A stretch of DNA of 64,000 nucleotides, from contig NZ_VFVY01000003.1 of NCBI RefSeq assembly GCF_006442315.1, forward strand, positions 124,001-188,000, read 5' to 3'. Below are positions 28,765 to 38,454 of the stretch, piece by piece. Within the stretch, counting starts at the first letter, position 1. Each line of letters begins with the position of its first letter. Both the position numbers and the translations under genes were made by a program. A model generated the notes under the pieces. The model saw only the letters and a program-made list of their open reading frames with translations. It made no database searches and was not told the origin of the DNA. Source of the stretch: Mesorhizobium sp. B2-3-4. GTDB taxonomy: Bacteria; Pseudomonadota; Alphaproteobacteria; Rhizobiales; Rhizobiaceae.

Positions 28765-29853
28765 TCACGGCCGCAGCAGCGACACGCCGGATGCCGCGTC
28801 GAAGAGATGGATGCGACTTTCCTCGAAGGCATAGCGGATGCCGCTGCCGCGCGCCGGACATTCCCGCGTCGGAACCAGGGCGCTGATTTCCTTGGCTCCC
28901 GTCCCAAACGTCACCAGCGCGTCATTGCCATGGAATTCGATGAGGTCGGCAGCGCCCTGCAACAAATTCCCGGTCGCGTCGGCACCGGCGGTCTTCAGGT
29001 CGGGCGGGCGAATGCCGAGCACCGCGCGCGACACACCGTGCAGGTCGAAGCGCGAGCCGTCGATGGAAAACACCGTGCCGGCGCCGGTCAGGGTCCAGCG
29101 GTCGTCCTTGCGACCCACGGCCACGTCGATGAAATTCATGTTCGGCGTGCCGATGAAGCCGGCGACGAACATGTTGGCCGGGCGCTCATAGATCTCGGCT
29201 GGCGAGCCGATCTGCTCGATCTTGCCGTCCTTGAGCAGCACGATGCGGTCGGCAAGCGTCATCGCTTCCAACTGGTCGTGGGTGACGTAGACGGTGGTGG
29301 TCTTAAGCGACTGGTGCAGCCGCGCAATCTCGATGCGCATATGGTTGCGCAATTTGGCATCGAGGTTCGACAGCGGCTCATCGAACAGGAACACTTTCGG
29401 CGTCTTGATCATGGCGCGTGCGATGGCGACGCGCTGTTGCTGGCCGCCGGAAAGCTCGGTCGGCTTACGGCCGAGATAGGGTTCCAACCCCAATGTCGCG
29501 GCCACCGCCCGCACCCGCTTGTCGATCTCCGGCGCCGGCACTTTCTGGCGCCGCAGCCCGAAGGCGATGTTGTCGAAGATCGTCATGTGCGGATAGAGCG
29601 CGTAGTTCTGGAACACCATGGCGATGCCGCGGTCGCCTGGGTCGAGGTCGTTGACCACCTTGCCGCCGATCGACACTTCGCCGCCGCTGATGTCCTCCAG
29701 TCCCGCCAGCATCCTGAGCAAGGTCGACTTGCCGCAGCCCGACGGGCCGAGGAACACGACGAACTCGTGCTCCTCGATCGCAAGGTTCAGATCGCGGATG
29801 ACCGAAGTGGCGCCATAGGTCTTGTCGACATGGGAGCAGGTGATTGCGGACAT
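28765..29853 (-). CDS. Carbohydrate ABC transporter ATP-binding protein (UgpC/MalK type)
   Basis: 362 residues from ATG 29853, with AAGGG upstream. GPSGCGKST is at about 36-44, LSGGQQQR and [15 protein letters not shown] follow, and the switch His lies in [10 protein letters not shown]. The C-terminal regulatory domain (about 240-362; GIRPPDL) is intact. Last gene of a minus-strand operon: binding protein, two permeases, zinc dehydrogenase, ATPase. The order, with the dehydrogenase before the ATPase, suggests polyol uptake. Confidence 0.9.
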   Translation of the reverse strand: MSAITCSHVDKTYGATSVIRDLNLAIEEHEFVVFLGPSGCGKSTLLRMLAGLEDISGGEVSIGGKVVNDLDPGDRGIAMVFQNYALYPHMTIFDNIAFGLRRQKVPAPEIDKRVRAVAATLGLEPYLGRKPTELSGGQQQRVAIARAMIKTPKVFLFDEPLSNLDAKLRNHMRIEIARLHQSLKTTTVYVTHDQLEAMTLADRIVLLKDGKIEQIGSPAEIYERPANMFVAGFIGTPNMNFIDVAVGRKDDRWTLTGAGTVFSIDGSRFDLHGVSRAVLGIRPPDLKTAGADATGNLLQGAADLIEFHGNDALVTFGTGAKEISALVPTRECPARGSGIRYAFEESRIHLFDAASGVSLLRP

Positions 29854-29855
29854 GG

Positions 29856-30902
29856 TCAGCCCTTTTCGCCGGTAAGCAGGATCTGCAGCTTGACGTCTTG
29901 CGGATTGCCCTCGGCGGCGCGCTCGAAGGCCTTGATGCTGTCGGAGAAAGCATAGGTGCCGGTGATCAGCGGTTTGAGGTCGACCTTGCCGGAGCCGATG
30001 AGCTGCAGGGCGCGGTCGAAAATATTGGCATAGCGGAACACCGTCTCGATGCGCACCTCCTTCGAGATCGCCGCCGGCACGTTGAGGGCCACCGGCTCGA
30101 CCGGCAGTCCGACCAGCACCACCGCGCCGCCTGGCCGCACGACGTCGAACAGGTCGGCGAAGGCCTTTGGGCTGCCGCTTGCCTCGAAGACGATGTCGGC
30201 GCCCCAATCGTCGGTCGCGGCTGCGACGGCATCGACCAGCGACTGTTCGCCGATATTGACCGGCACGATGCCGGCATAGTCCGCGGCGATCGCGAGCTTA
30301 GGCGCGGAGAAATCGGAGATCAGCACTTTCGAGCAGCCGCCGGCCAGCGCCGCCAGAGCGATCATGATGCCGATCGGGCCGCAACCGACGACGACGGCGA
30401 CATCGCCGGGAACGATGCGGGCACGGCTCGCCGCCTGCATGCCGATGGCGAAGGGTTCGACCATGGCGCCCTCGGCGAAGGAGACATTGTCGGGCAGCCT
30501 GTAGGTGAAGGCGGCAGGATGCACGGCATAGGGAGCAAGAATGCCGTGCACCGGAGGCGTCGCCCAGAAACTGACATCGGGATCGACATTGTAGATGCCG
30601 AGCTTTGTCGCGCGCGACGACAGGTTGGGCACGCCCGGCTCCATGCAGACACGGTCACCGACCTTGAACGTCTCGACATTGGCGCCGGTCTCGACCACGG
30701 TTCCCGCGGCTTCGTGCCCGAGCACCATGGGCGCCCGCACGACATAGCTGCCGATGGCGCCGTGGGTGTAGTAGTGCACGTCGCTGCCGCAGACGCCGAC
30801 GGTGTGGATGGCGATTTTGACGTCGTCGGGTCCGACGTCCAGCGGCAGCGCGATCTCGCGCAGCGACAGTTCGCCTTTTTTCTCAAGCACCAATGCGCGC
30901 AT
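29856..30902 (-). CDS. Zinc-dependent polyol (xylitol/L-iditol-type) dehydrogenase
   Basis: 348 residues from ATG 30902 (GTG 30917 possible). Medium-chain dehydrogenase. Catalytic zinc ligands are Cys38 ([10 protein letters not shown]) and His63/Glu64 (LGHEAAG). The coenzyme fold contains [16 protein letters not shown]. The structural-zinc Cys quartet usual near 90-105 is absent ([16 protein letters not shown]). It likely oxidises a pentitol or hexitol such as xylitol to its ketose with NAD; the substrate is not proven. It sits 2 bases before the ATPase gene. Confidence 0.85.
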   Translation of the reverse strand: MRALVLEKKGELSLREIALPLDVGPDDVKIAIHTVGVCGSDVHYYTHGAIGSYVVRAPMVLGHEAAGTVVETGANVETFKVGDRVCMEPGVPNLSSRATKLGIYNVDPDVSFWATPPVHGILAPYAVHPAAFTYRLPDNVSFAEGAMVEPFAIGMQAASRARIVPGDVAVVVGCGPIGIMIALAALAGGCSKVLISDFSAPKLAIAADYAGIVPVNIGEQSLVDAVAAATDDWGADIVFEASGSPKAFADLFDVVRPGGAVVLVGLPVEPVALNVPAAISKEVRIETVFRYANIFDRALQLIGSGKVDLKPLITGTYAFSDSIKAFERAAEGNPQDVKLQILLTGEKG

Positions 30903-30918
30903 CGCGGTAAGCCTCACT

Positions 30919-31731
30919 TCAAGTCTTCTTTTGCCGGAAAACGGAATTCAGGAAGCCGCTCAAGACGCCGAGGAAAAGCAGCGGCGGCAGCGACAGGAGC
31001 ACAACCGAGGCGTTGAGAATGCCCCACGGCACGTTCATGCCTTGCTGGGAAAGCTCGGAGGCGACGATCGGCAAGGTCTTGGCGTTGGAACTGGACAGCA
31101 TCAGCGCGATCAGGAACTCGTTCCAGACCAGCACGAAGCTGAAGGCAACCGCTCCCGCCAGCGAGCGCGCGGCTACGGGCAGCGCGATGCGCCAGAACAC
31201 CGAATAGGCGCCGTAGCCGTCGACGAAGGCCGCCTCCTCGATCTCTTTGGGAACGGCCTGGAAGGCGGGTATCGCCAGCCACATGATCACCGAGATGGTG
31301 AGCAGGCAGTAGGTGACGATCAGCGCCGGCAAGGTGTCGTAGAGGCCGATCTGCAGCCAGATCACCATCAGCGGGATCGCCACCGCCACCGGCGGCAGGA
31401 AGCGCAGCGACAGCACGAAGAACTGGATGTCCCCGGCCCAGCGGTTGGGATAGCGCGCCACCGCGTATGCCGCCGGCAGGCCGAGCACCACGCCGATCAG
31501 CACAGCCGAGCCGCAGGCTACGACCGAGTTGTAGAGCCCGGTCAGCACGCTGTCGCGCCCGATGATATAGTTGATATTGGCCAATGTCGGCGTGAACACC
31601 AGCCGCGGCACGCGGGTGATGATGTCGACATTGTTCTTCAGCGCATTGAGCGCCGTCCAGGCGAGCGGAAACACCGCCATGAAGCCGGCGAAAGCCAGCA
31701 CGATCCTGCCGATCAGGCGACCCGCTCTCAT
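30919..31731 (-). CDS. Carbohydrate ABC transporter permease (MalG-like)
   Basis: 270 residues from ATG 31731, overlapping the stop of the other permease gene (ATGA). Six membrane helices. The EAA loop is [20 protein letters not shown] (about 164-183). [19 protein letters not shown] is the typical CUT1 segment before it. It forms the channel with the upstream permease. Confidence 0.9.
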   Translation of the reverse strand: MRAGRLIGRIVLAFAGFMAVFPLAWTALNALKNNVDIITRVPRLVFTPTLANINYIIGRDSVLTGLYNSVVACGSAVLIGVVLGLPAAYAVARYPNRWAGDIQFFVLSLRFLPPVAVAIPLMVIWLQIGLYDTLPALIVTYCLLTISVIMWLAIPAFQAVPKEIEEAAFVDGYGAYSVFWRIALPVAARSLAGAVAFSFVLVWNEFLIALMLSSSNAKTLPIVASELSQQGMNVPWGILNASVVLLSLPPLLFLGVLSGFLNSVFRQKKT

Positions 31732-32594
31732 GCCTGCACCCGCTTCCACAGCATGGTGAAGGTGATGACGGTGGCGATCATCATCAGCACCGCCATGGCC
31801 GAGGCATAGGAGACCTTGCCGGACTCGATGAAGCCCTGCGAGAAGGCGTACATGTCGAGCGTCTCGGTCGCCACGCCCGGTCCGCCGCGCGTCATCACAT
31901 AGATGAGGTCGAAGGAGCGCAGCGATTCGATCATCTTGACGAACATCAGGCTGACCAGCGGCGCCTTCAGCATCGGCAGCGTCACATAGGCGTGGATCTG
32001 CCAGCGTTTGGCGTGGTCGAGCCTTGCGGCCTCGATCGGCTGCGGCGGCAAGGTTTCGAGCAGCTTCAGCACGATGACGCCGAAGAACAGGCCCCATTGC
32101 CAGACATCGACGGAGGCGACGGCGAACAAGGCCGTCGAGGGTTTGGACAGCGGGTCGAAGATCAGCCCGCCGGTCAGCAGCCGATAGGGGTAGGTGGCGA
32201 TGCCGTAGAGCGGATGGTAGGCGAATTTCCACACGAAGGCCGCCGAGACGCGCGGCAGCAGCACCGGAATGATGAACAGCAGGCAGTAGAGATTGCGCAG
32301 GCGCGGGCCGGCGACCTCGAACATCAGCACGCCGAGCCCGACCGCCACCACCATGGTCGCCACGACGGTGACGATCTCCCACTTCACCGACACCCAGACG
32401 GCGTTGAGGAAGCGGCGATCGGAGAACAGGTCGACAAAATTCGAGAACCAGACCCAGGAATAGGTCGTCGAGCTCAACTCGCGGTTCTGCAAGGCGATGA
32501 TGATCGCGTAGAGCGTCGGCACCATCGACAGGGTCAGCAGAATGACCAGCGTCGGCACGACAAAGGTGACCGGCAGGGATGAACGTCGAGGCAT
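31728..32594 (-). CDS. Carbohydrate ABC transporter permease (MalF-like)
   Basis: 288 residues from ATG 32594; the longer frame to 32699 overlaps the hairpin region and has no signal of coding. Six helices. The EAA loop is IEAARLDHAKRWQIHAYVTL (about 186-205). YVMTRGGPGVATETL follows, typical of CUT1 MalF-type proteins. AAGG lies upstream of the ATG. Confidence 0.9.
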   Translation of the reverse strand: MPRRSSLPVTFVVPTLVILLTLSMVPTLYAIIIALQNRELSSTTYSWVWFSNFVDLFSDRRFLNAVWVSVKWEIVTVVATMVVAVGLGVLMFEVAGPRLRNLYCLLFIIPVLLPRVSAAFVWKFAYHPLYGIATYPYRLLTGGLIFDPLSKPSTALFAVASVDVWQWGLFFGVIVLKLLETLPPQPIEAARLDHAKRWQIHAYVTLPMLKAPLVSLMFVKMIESLRSFDLIYVMTRGGPGVATETLDMYAFSQGFIESGKVSYASAMAVLMMIATVITFTMLWKRVQA

Positions 32595-32688
32595 TGGTCT
32601 CAGGCCTTGCTGTGTCTCTGATGTGCGTGCGTGGCGGAGGCGTCGCACGGATGTTTCAGGGGAAGGCAGGCCCCTCCTGCGACGCACA

Positions 32689-32719
32689 GGTCCCGGCATC
32701 CCGAGGAATGCCGCGGACC
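32689..32719 (-). terminator. Intercistronic hairpin after binding-protein gene
   Basis: GGTCCCGGCAT (32689-32699) pairs with ATGCCGCGGACC (32708-32719), loop of 8. It lies in the 146-base gap between the binding-protein and permease genes of this operon. No U-run follows on the minus strand, so mRNA stabilisation or partial attenuation is likelier than full termination. Confidence 0.55.
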
Positions 32720-32740
32720 GTGCGCCGCAAGAGGGAGGGC

Positions 32741-34012
32741 CTATTTCTTCACCAGCTCATTGGCATAGGCCTCGAGCTCGTTGAGGCTGCCCTTGACGTC
32801 GGTGCGTGTGCCGGCAATCAGTTCCTCGAGGATGATGCCCCAGCGGTCGCCGAGATCGGGCCAGCGCGGATCCTGCCAGAAGTTCACCGCCGTGACCTTG
32901 CCGGTTTCGGCCAGTGCCTGGCCGAGGTCGGCGCCGTAGATGTCGGCGAATTCCTTGCTGGACAGAATGCTGGTGCGGTTCAACTCGCCGAACTGGTGGG
33001 CGTCGAGCCGGCGCTTCTCGTTCTCCTTCGACGTTGCCCAGGCGATGAACAGGCCGGCGCATTTCTTGGAAGCGTCGTCGGCATTGGCCTTCGCGGCGAT
33101 GGCGAGACCGTGGCCATAGCCGCCGCCCGGAAGCGGCGAGGGTGGCGGCAGGAAGCCGATCTTGCCGACCACCTGCGAGGTCTTCGGATCGACCGCCATG
33201 CCCGACAGCGGCGTCGATTCGACGAGGATCGCGACCTGGCCGGAGAGGAAGGCGCCGGTCGATTCATCCCAGCTGCCGGTCTGCGTGCCGGGCGCGGAAT
33301 CCTTGAACAGTTTCAGATAGGTCTCGGTTGCCTTGACCGCCGCGTCCGAGTTGAAAGCCGGCTTGTCGCCGTCGAACCACTTGCCGCCATAGGCCTTGAA
33401 GAACGGCATCCAGCGCCAGACATTGGCGCCCGATCCACGCGCGCCGCGCAGCGCGATGCCGTACATGCCCTTGTCGGCATTGGTCAGCTTCGGTACGTCG
33501 GCGATCAGCTCGTCCAGCGTCTTGGGCGGCTGGATGCCGGCGGCCTCCAGCACGTCCTTGCGGTAGACCATCAGGTCGCCGCCACCGGTCAGCGGCGCGA
33601 ACCAGACCTTGCCGTCATAGGTGGCGACCTTCTGGCGGCCCGGGTCGAAGTCGGCATAGTCATAGTCAGCCGGGTAATAATCGGTCAGCGGCACGATCCA
33701 CTTCGACGAGGCAAACAGCGCCACGTTGGCTTCATCGACATAGTAGACATTGTAGTTGCCGACCGTGGAGGCGTCCGCGCGCGACTTCGCCCGCCGGTCG
33801 TTCTCGTTCAGATAGTCGATCTTGAAGCCGGCGCCGGAGAGCTTCTCGAACTCGGCCTTGGAATCCTCCAGAAGCGTCAGGCCGTCGCGTGGCTGGGCCA
33901 GTACCTTGACCGGCGCCGAGCAGACCGGTGCCTGTGCCAGTGCAATGGTTGAAACGGTAGCGGAAAGCACGAAAGCTGCGCCGAGGCTGGCAGCGAGCCG
34001 AACTGGTTTCAT
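32741..34012 (-). CDS. Carbohydrate ABC transporter substrate-binding protein
   Basis: 423 residues from ATG 34012, with GGAGGAG upstream. Signal peptide to about residue 27 (STIALAQA). Family-1 binding protein: PLTGGGDLMVYRKDVLEAAG, GAFLSGQVAILVESTPLSGMA, then GGGYGHGLAIAAKANADDA. A Cys pair (in APVCSAPV and KKCAGLF) is unusual but may form a disulfide. Ligand probably a polyol, from the dehydrogenase in the same operon. Confidence 0.88.
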   Translation of the reverse strand: MKPVRLAASLGAAFVLSATVSTIALAQAPVCSAPVKVLAQPRDGLTLLEDSKAEFEKLSGAGFKIDYLNENDRRAKSRADASTVGNYNVYYVDEANVALFASSKWIVPLTDYYPADYDYADFDPGRQKVATYDGKVWFAPLTGGGDLMVYRKDVLEAAGIQPPKTLDELIADVPKLTNADKGMYGIALRGARGSGANVWRWMPFFKAYGGKWFDGDKPAFNSDAAVKATETYLKLFKDSAPGTQTGSWDESTGAFLSGQVAILVESTPLSGMAVDPKTSQVVGKIGFLPPPSPLPGGGYGHGLAIAAKANADDASKKCAGLFIAWATSKENEKRRLDAHQFGELNRTSILSSKEFADIYGADLGQALAETGKVTAVNFWQDPRWPDLGDRWGIILEELIAGTRTDVKGSLNELEAYANELVKK

Positions 34013-34096
34013 GATCTTTTCTCCTCCAGGAATATGTCGCAGGAAGCTCGGGTCCTCGGGTTTCGCGATCCTCACCATCGCCCGAGAGACATGCCA

Positions 34097-34126
34097 CCCA
34101 TCGCCAAAATGCGGAGTTGCGATGGG
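34097..34126 (-). promoter_or_regulatory. Inverted repeat in leader of binding-protein gene
   Basis: CCCATCGC (34097-34104) and GCGATGGG (34119-34126) form a perfect 8-bp stem around 14 bases, about 85 bases upstream of the ATG at 34012. It could be the AraC-regulator half-site pair or a 5' leader hairpin. Confidence 0.35.
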
Positions 34127-34185
34127 CCAAGCTAGAAGCCTCGTTGCAGCAGACCTGTACTTTTATGCATTGTGCAGCGCAAAAG

Positions 34186-34208
34186 CCGGCTCGCTTTCAC
34201 GGAGCCGG
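34186..34208 (-). terminator. Terminator-like hairpin after AraC gene
   Basis: CCGGCTC (34186-34192) and GAGCCGG (34202-34208) make a 7-bp stem. Read on the minus strand it is followed by CTTTTGC, a short U-run. It sits 46 bases past the AraC stop, separating that gene from the transport operon. Confidence 0.5.
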
Positions 34209-34253
34209 TCACATGAGTATCGATCCGATCTGGAACGATAATTCAGGACACGC

Positions 34254-35171
34254 TTATGCGCGCATCGCCAGCCGTTGCCGCGACAGCTTGCGGTAGGAGG
34301 ACGGCGTCATCTTGTGCCTGCGCAGGAAGGCGCGGTTGAAGTTGGAGATATTCATGTAGCCGACCTGGAAACAGATGTCGGTGATCGCGACATCGGTGTC
34401 GGCGAGCAGCTTGCAGGCCTGCCAGAGCCTGAGCTTGGCAAGGTGGTCGCTGAACGAATTGCCGGTGTTCTTCTGGAAGAAGCGCGAGAAGGTGCTTTCG
34501 CCCATGCCGGCCAGATCGGCCATGTCGGGCAGCTTGAGATCTTCGGCGAAGTGCTGGAACAGGTAGGTCAGCGTGCGCTGGATGATATCGAGCGAGGCGG
34601 CGTCGAGAACCGGCGAGAAATCCGGCGACGACAACAGCTCGTACTCGTCGGTCCTGGCCAGCAGGTCGACCAGTTCGAGGAACAGGCAGAGACGGGCAAG
34701 CCCATGCACCGTGCCCATCCGTTCCATCAGGTCGGCGCCTTCCAGAGCCGCGCGCCCGTGGAAGACGATGCCGCGCAGCGACCGTTCCAGGAACGGCTCC
34801 AGTTCGCGCAGTTCCGGCAGCAGGCCCGCCGAGCCGCGCAGGCGCCCGGCATCGAATTGCAGCACGATGTCGCGCCCCTCGATCAGGTCGCCCGGCTGCA
34901 CAGCTGTAACCCAGTCATGCGGCAGGCCGCCGCCGACGATGGTCAGGTAGCCCGGGCCGAACTCGCCGATATGGTCGCCGACCAGCACGACGCCGGAAGA
35001 TTTCCTCAGCAGATGAATCTCGTATTCCGGATGAAAATTCCAGACATTGCGCTCCCAGGGATAGTCGTCCAGGCGCCACAGGAAACTGTCGTTCGCTTCG
35101 GTGACGATATGCTCGAAGGAAGGCACTGTGCGCGGGATCGCGGCCGGGTTCTTTCGCTGTCTGAACGCCAT
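34254..35171 (-). CDS. AraC-family transcriptional regulator
   Basis: 305 residues from ATG 35171, with GGGAGACAGG upstream. The N-terminal cupin-like sensor domain (about 25-110; NFHPEYEIHLLRKSSGVVLVGD) precedes two C-terminal helix-turn-helix motifs (MADLAGMGESTFSRFFQKNTG; VAITDICFQVGYMNISNFNRAF), ending RHKMTPSSYR. It lies just upstream of, and in line with, the second carbohydrate ABC operon, its probable target. Confidence 0.88.
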   Translation of the reverse strand: MAFRQRKNPAAIPRTVPSFEHIVTEANDSFLWRLDDYPWERNVWNFHPEYEIHLLRKSSGVVLVGDHIGEFGPGYLTIVGGGLPHDWVTAVQPGDLIEGRDIVLQFDAGRLRGSAGLLPELRELEPFLERSLRGIVFHGRAALEGADLMERMGTVHGLARLCLFLELVDLLARTDEYELLSSPDFSPVLDAASLDIIQRTLTYLFQHFAEDLKLPDMADLAGMGESTFSRFFQKNTGNSFSDHLAKLRLWQACKLLADTDVAITDICFQVGYMNISNFNRAFLRRHKMTPSSYRKLSRQRLAMRA

Positions 35172-35324
35172 CCTGTCTCCCACATCCGCCGGTGCCGATG
35201 TCCCAATCCGTAGCAGCCCCCGGCCGCCAAGGGAACGAGGCTGTGGCTGCCGGACATGGCGTTGGCTCAATCTGTTCACGCGCCTCCACCCTTGCCTTCA
35301 TGTCGCATTTCATTCAATAGACGA

Positions 35325-35354
35325 CGCAAACGGCGCCATTTTGTGCCGTTTGCG
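35325..35354. promoter_or_regulatory. 10-bp-arm palindrome upstream of MATE gene
   Basis: CGCAAACGGC (35325-35334) and GCCGTTTGCG (35345-35354) are perfectly complementary around 10 bases. It lies 51 bases ahead of the MATE start in the divergent gap (35172-35405) shared with the AraC gene. An operator for either, or a leader hairpin, fits. Confidence 0.45.
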
Positions 35355-35405
35355 ATGCGGCTTCCGGCTCTTGCCGATGCGCCGCGACCTTGAAAGAGCA
35401 GGACA

Positions 35406-36809
35406 ATGTCCGCGATCGAAGCCGGCGCCCGCGCGCCGGAAAATCTTTGGCGTCAGGAAATCAGGGCGACGCTTGCGCTCGCCTGGCCGATGGTACTGAC
35501 CAATCTCGGCCAGACCGCGATGACGGCCACCGACGTCATGATGATGGGCCGGCTCGGGGCCGACACGCTGGCCGCGGGAGCGCTTGGCGCCAACCTCTAT
35601 TTCATGCCGCTGATCTTCGGCCTCGGCCTGATGCTGGCGACCTCGCCGATGATTGCCACCGAGCTCGGCCGCCGCCGCCATTCGGTGCGCGACCTGCGGC
35701 GCACTGTGCGCCAGGGCTTGTGGCTGGCTATCCTGATCTCGATCCCGATCTGGCTCGTTCTCTGGCACGGCGAGGGCATCCTGCTGGCGATGGGCCAGGA
35801 GCCTCTCCTGGCCCACCAGGCCGGCATCTATCTGCGATGGCTGGAATGGGCGGTGCTGCCTTTCTACGGCTATATCGTGCTGCGCTCGTTCATCTCGGCG
35901 CTGGAACGGCCGGGCTGGGCGCTGATCATCGTCTTCGTCGCCGTGGCCTTCAACGTGTTCGCCAACTGGGTGTTCATGTTCGGCAATCTCGGCGCTCCGG
36001 CCATGGGCATTGCCGGCTCCGGCCTTGCCACCGCACTGTCCAGCACGCTGATGTTCGCCGGCATGGCCGTCGTGGTGATGTGGGAAAAGAAGTTCCGGCG
36101 CTACCGCCTGTTCGGCCGTTTCTGGCGCTCGGACTGGCCGCGCTTCAAGGGGCTGCTGCGGCTCGGCCTGCCGATCGCCGGCATCCTCGCCTTCGAGGTG
36201 ACGATCTTCAACGCGGCGGCATTGTTGATGGGCCTGATCGACGCCGATTCGCTGGCCGCGCACGCCATCGCAATCCAGATCGCATCGATCTCCTTCATGG
36301 TGCCGCTCGGCCTCAACCAGGCGGTCACGGTGCGCGTCGGGCTGGCGCATGGCGCCGGCAACCCTGAAGGCGTGTCGCGCGCCGGCTGGACCGCCTTCGT
36401 CATCGGCGTCTCGTTCATGGCGCTGATGGGGCTGGTGATGGTGCTGTTGCCGCATCTCCTGATCAGCGCCTTCATCGATCTCGCCAACCCGGCCAATGCC
36501 AGGGTGATCGAGCTTGCGGTGTCGTTCCTGGTGTTTGCCGCCCTGTTCCAGGTTTTCGACGGCGCGCAGGCGGTGGCCGCCGGCATGCTGCGCGGCCTGC
36601 ACGACACCAAGGTGCCGATGATCTATGCAGCGATCGGCTATTGGGGCGTCGGCCTGCCGCTCGGCGTGCTGCTCGCCTTCCATTTCGGCTTCCACGGCGT
36701 CGGCATCTGGATCGGCCTGTCGACGGGGCTCGCCGTGGTGGCGGCGCTGCTGCTAGCGCGCTGGCTGCGGAGGGACAGGATCGCACCGCCGATGGCGTTC
36801 GGGCATTGA
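35406..36809 (+). CDS. MATE-family multidrug/metabolite exporter
   Basis: 467 residues, the standard MATE length, with twelve predicted helices in two six-helix bundles. The first helix region ([29 protein letters not shown], in parts) and the loop-rich repeat in the second half ([24 protein letters not shown]) mark the family (NorM branch). It exports cationic drugs or secondary metabolites using Na+ or H+. No regulator gene adjoins other than AraC. Confidence 0.92.
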   Translation: MSAIEAGARAPENLWRQEIRATLALAWPMVLTNLGQTAMTATDVMMMGRLGADTLAAGALGANLYFMPLIFGLGLMLATSPMIATELGRRRHSVRDLRRTVRQGLWLAILISIPIWLVLWHGEGILLAMGQEPLLAHQAGIYLRWLEWAVLPFYGYIVLRSFISALERPGWALIIVFVAVAFNVFANWVFMFGNLGAPAMGIAGSGLATALSSTLMFAGMAVVVMWEKKFRRYRLFGRFWRSDWPRFKGLLRLGLPIAGILAFEVTIFNAAALLMGLIDADSLAAHAIAIQIASISFMVPLGLNQAVTVRVGLAHGAGNPEGVSRAGWTAFVIGVSFMALMGLVMVLLPHLLISAFIDLANPANARVIELAVSFLVFAALFQVFDGAQAVAAGMLRGLHDTKVPMIYAAIGYWGVGLPLGVLLAFHFGFHGVGIWIGLSTGLAVVAALLLARWLRRDRIAPPMAFGH

Positions 36810-36838
36810 GGTGAAACGGCCGCTGGTCGCGGACGCTT

Positions 36839-37699
36839 CTACTGCTTCAGCACCGCAAGAAAATCCGGCACATCCTTGAGCGCCGCCGCACGCGCGGCCG
36901 GGTTTAGTCCGGCATGAGCGATGCCGTCGTCGTTGGCCGTGTAGGCCAGGCCATGCAGTTCGTGCAGCTTCTGCGCCTCATTGTCAAAATCATGGTAGGC
37001 GCCGGGATAGAGGATCAGCTTCACGCTGTCCGGGTTGGCGGCGGCGAGCGTCCTGCATGGCTTGGCCGGCGTCCAGTCGTCCGCGTCGCCCATCAGGATG
37101 AGCAGCGGCACGCGCGTCGCCCAGTCGCCTTTCTTGGCCATGGCCGAGCACCCTGGGTAGAAAGCCACCGCCGCGCGAAAATCCGGCGAACCGGCTTTTG
37201 GCCTGTCCTTCGGCCGCACCGTGTAAAGCACGCTCGAGCCGCCATTCGACCAGCCGAGCAGGGCGATGGCATCCGGCTTCACATAGGGTAGCGTCTGCAG
37301 GTAGCGGCGGGCGGCGTTGGCATCCTCCACCCGCTCGCGATAGGGCTCGACCTGCCGGTCGTCGTTTTTGCATTGGGGTCCAAGGTCGCGCGAACCGTAG
37401 CTGTCGGGAAAGAGCACGACATAGCCGAGAGCGGCGAGCCGCCGGCCCCAATCGGCATGGCGCGGGCTGAGCCCTATATTCTTGCTGCTCCACAAGCCGC
37501 TGCAGCCATGCATGGCAACAACAGCCGGAAACGGCCCTTGTCCTTCCGGCTTGAACAGCCTTGCGTCCAATATCCCCGGCTGGTTCTTGCCGTCAGCCGG
37601 AATGCTGACGCTTTCGGGTGTCTGGCCGGTGGCCGCGGCCGGCTCTGTCGCCCAGAGCGCAAGCAGGCCTGCAAGCGCGACAAGATGTTTCGTCCACAT
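36839..37699 (-). CDS. Secreted dienelactone hydrolase-like alpha/beta hydrolase
   Basis: 286 residues from ATG 37699, chosen because a signal peptide (LVALAGLLALWATEPAAA, to about 23) then sits at the N-terminus; an upstream ATG at 37747 exists. Nucleophile elbow GWSNGGS (Ser, not the Cys of true dienelactone hydrolases), acid in LMGDADDWTP and His in GAYHDFDN give a full triad. VVAMHGCSGLW forms the oxyanion region. Several Cys (in MHGCSG, GPQCKN, PGCSAM, KPCRT) suggest disulfides. Substrate unknown; probably an ester in the periplasm. Confidence 0.85.
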   Translation of the reverse strand: MWTKHLVALAGLLALWATEPAAATGQTPESVSIPADGKNQPGILDARLFKPEGQGPFPAVVAMHGCSGLWSSKNIGLSPRHADWGRRLAALGYVVLFPDSYGSRDLGPQCKNDDRQVEPYRERVEDANAARRYLQTLPYVKPDAIALLGWSNGGSSVLYTVRPKDRPKAGSPDFRAAVAFYPGCSAMAKKGDWATRVPLLILMGDADDWTPAKPCRTLAAANPDSVKLILYPGAYHDFDNEAQKLHELHGLAYTANDDGIAHAGLNPAARAAALKDVPDFLAVLKQ

Positions 37700-37806
37700 T
37701 GCCGGATGCTCCCGAAAGCGGTCGGTGACGCTCAAACTGGGATGCATCGCGGCCCGACCGCAAATCACAGTTGCGTGGCGGATGCGTCGCGAAAGGAGAA
37801 GGGCGT

Positions 37807-38454
37807 CTAGCGGGTCGCCGCTCGCTTCTCCAGCCGTCGCGCATATTGCGTCAGCGGGAAGCACATGAGGAAGAAGATCAGCGCCACCAGCCCGTAGACC
37901 TTGAACGGTTCGAAAGTGGCGTTGTTGATCGCGTTGGAGGTCCGCACCAACTCCTCGAAGCCGATGATCGAGGTCAGCGCGGTCGACTTGATGAGCTGCA
38001 CCAGGAAGCCGACCGTCGGCGCACGGGTGATCGAAAACGCCTGCGGCAGGATGATCAGCCTGAGTTCCTGCAGATAGTGCAGGCCAAGGCTGGCGCCGGC
38101 ATCCCATTGACCCAATGGCAATGCGTCGACACCGGAGCGCCAGATTTCGGCGAGATAGGCGCTGGCGAAGAAGGTCAGGCCGAGCACGGCGGCTGTCCAG
38201 GGCTCGATGCGCAGGCCGAGCATAGGCAGGCCGAAGAACATCAGGAAAAGCTGCATCAGGAGCGGCGTGCCCTGGAACAGGGCGATGTAGCCGGAAGCCA
38301 GGCGCCGGCTCCATTTGTTCTTGGAAATCCTGAAAAACAGCACCGCCATCCCGACCACCGCGCCGCCGACGAAGGCGGCCAGCGACAAAAGCACCGTCCA
38401 GCGCGTGGCCAGCAGAAGATTGCGAACGATGTCCCAGAGGGTGAACTCGATCAT
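37807..38454 (-). CDS. Polar amino-acid ABC transporter permease (HisM type)
   Basis: 215 residues from ATG 38454, overlapping the other permease gene by 4 bases. Five membrane helices. The conserved loop AYLAEIWRSGVDALPLGQWDA is followed by ASLGLHYLQELRLIILPQAF (about 128-147), the ATPase-docking site. It forms the channel of an importer with the next two genes; no ATPase gene is present in this operon. Confidence 0.9.
   Translation of the reverse strand: MIEFTLWDIVRNLLLATRWTVLLSLAAFVGGAVVGMAVLFFRISKNKWSRRLASGYIALFQGTPLLMQLFLMFFGLPMLGLRIEPWTAAVLGLTFFASAYLAEIWRSGVDALPLGQWDAGASLGLHYLQELRLIILPQAFSITRAPTVGFLVQLIKSTALTSIIGFEELVRTSNAINNATFEPFKVYGLVALIFFLMCFPLTQYARRLEKRAATR

Noticed and set aside
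28757-28772. GGCCGT/ACGGCC hairpin between convergent genes as a terminator
   Set aside because: The loop is a single base and there is no U-run; it overlaps the ATPase stop codon.
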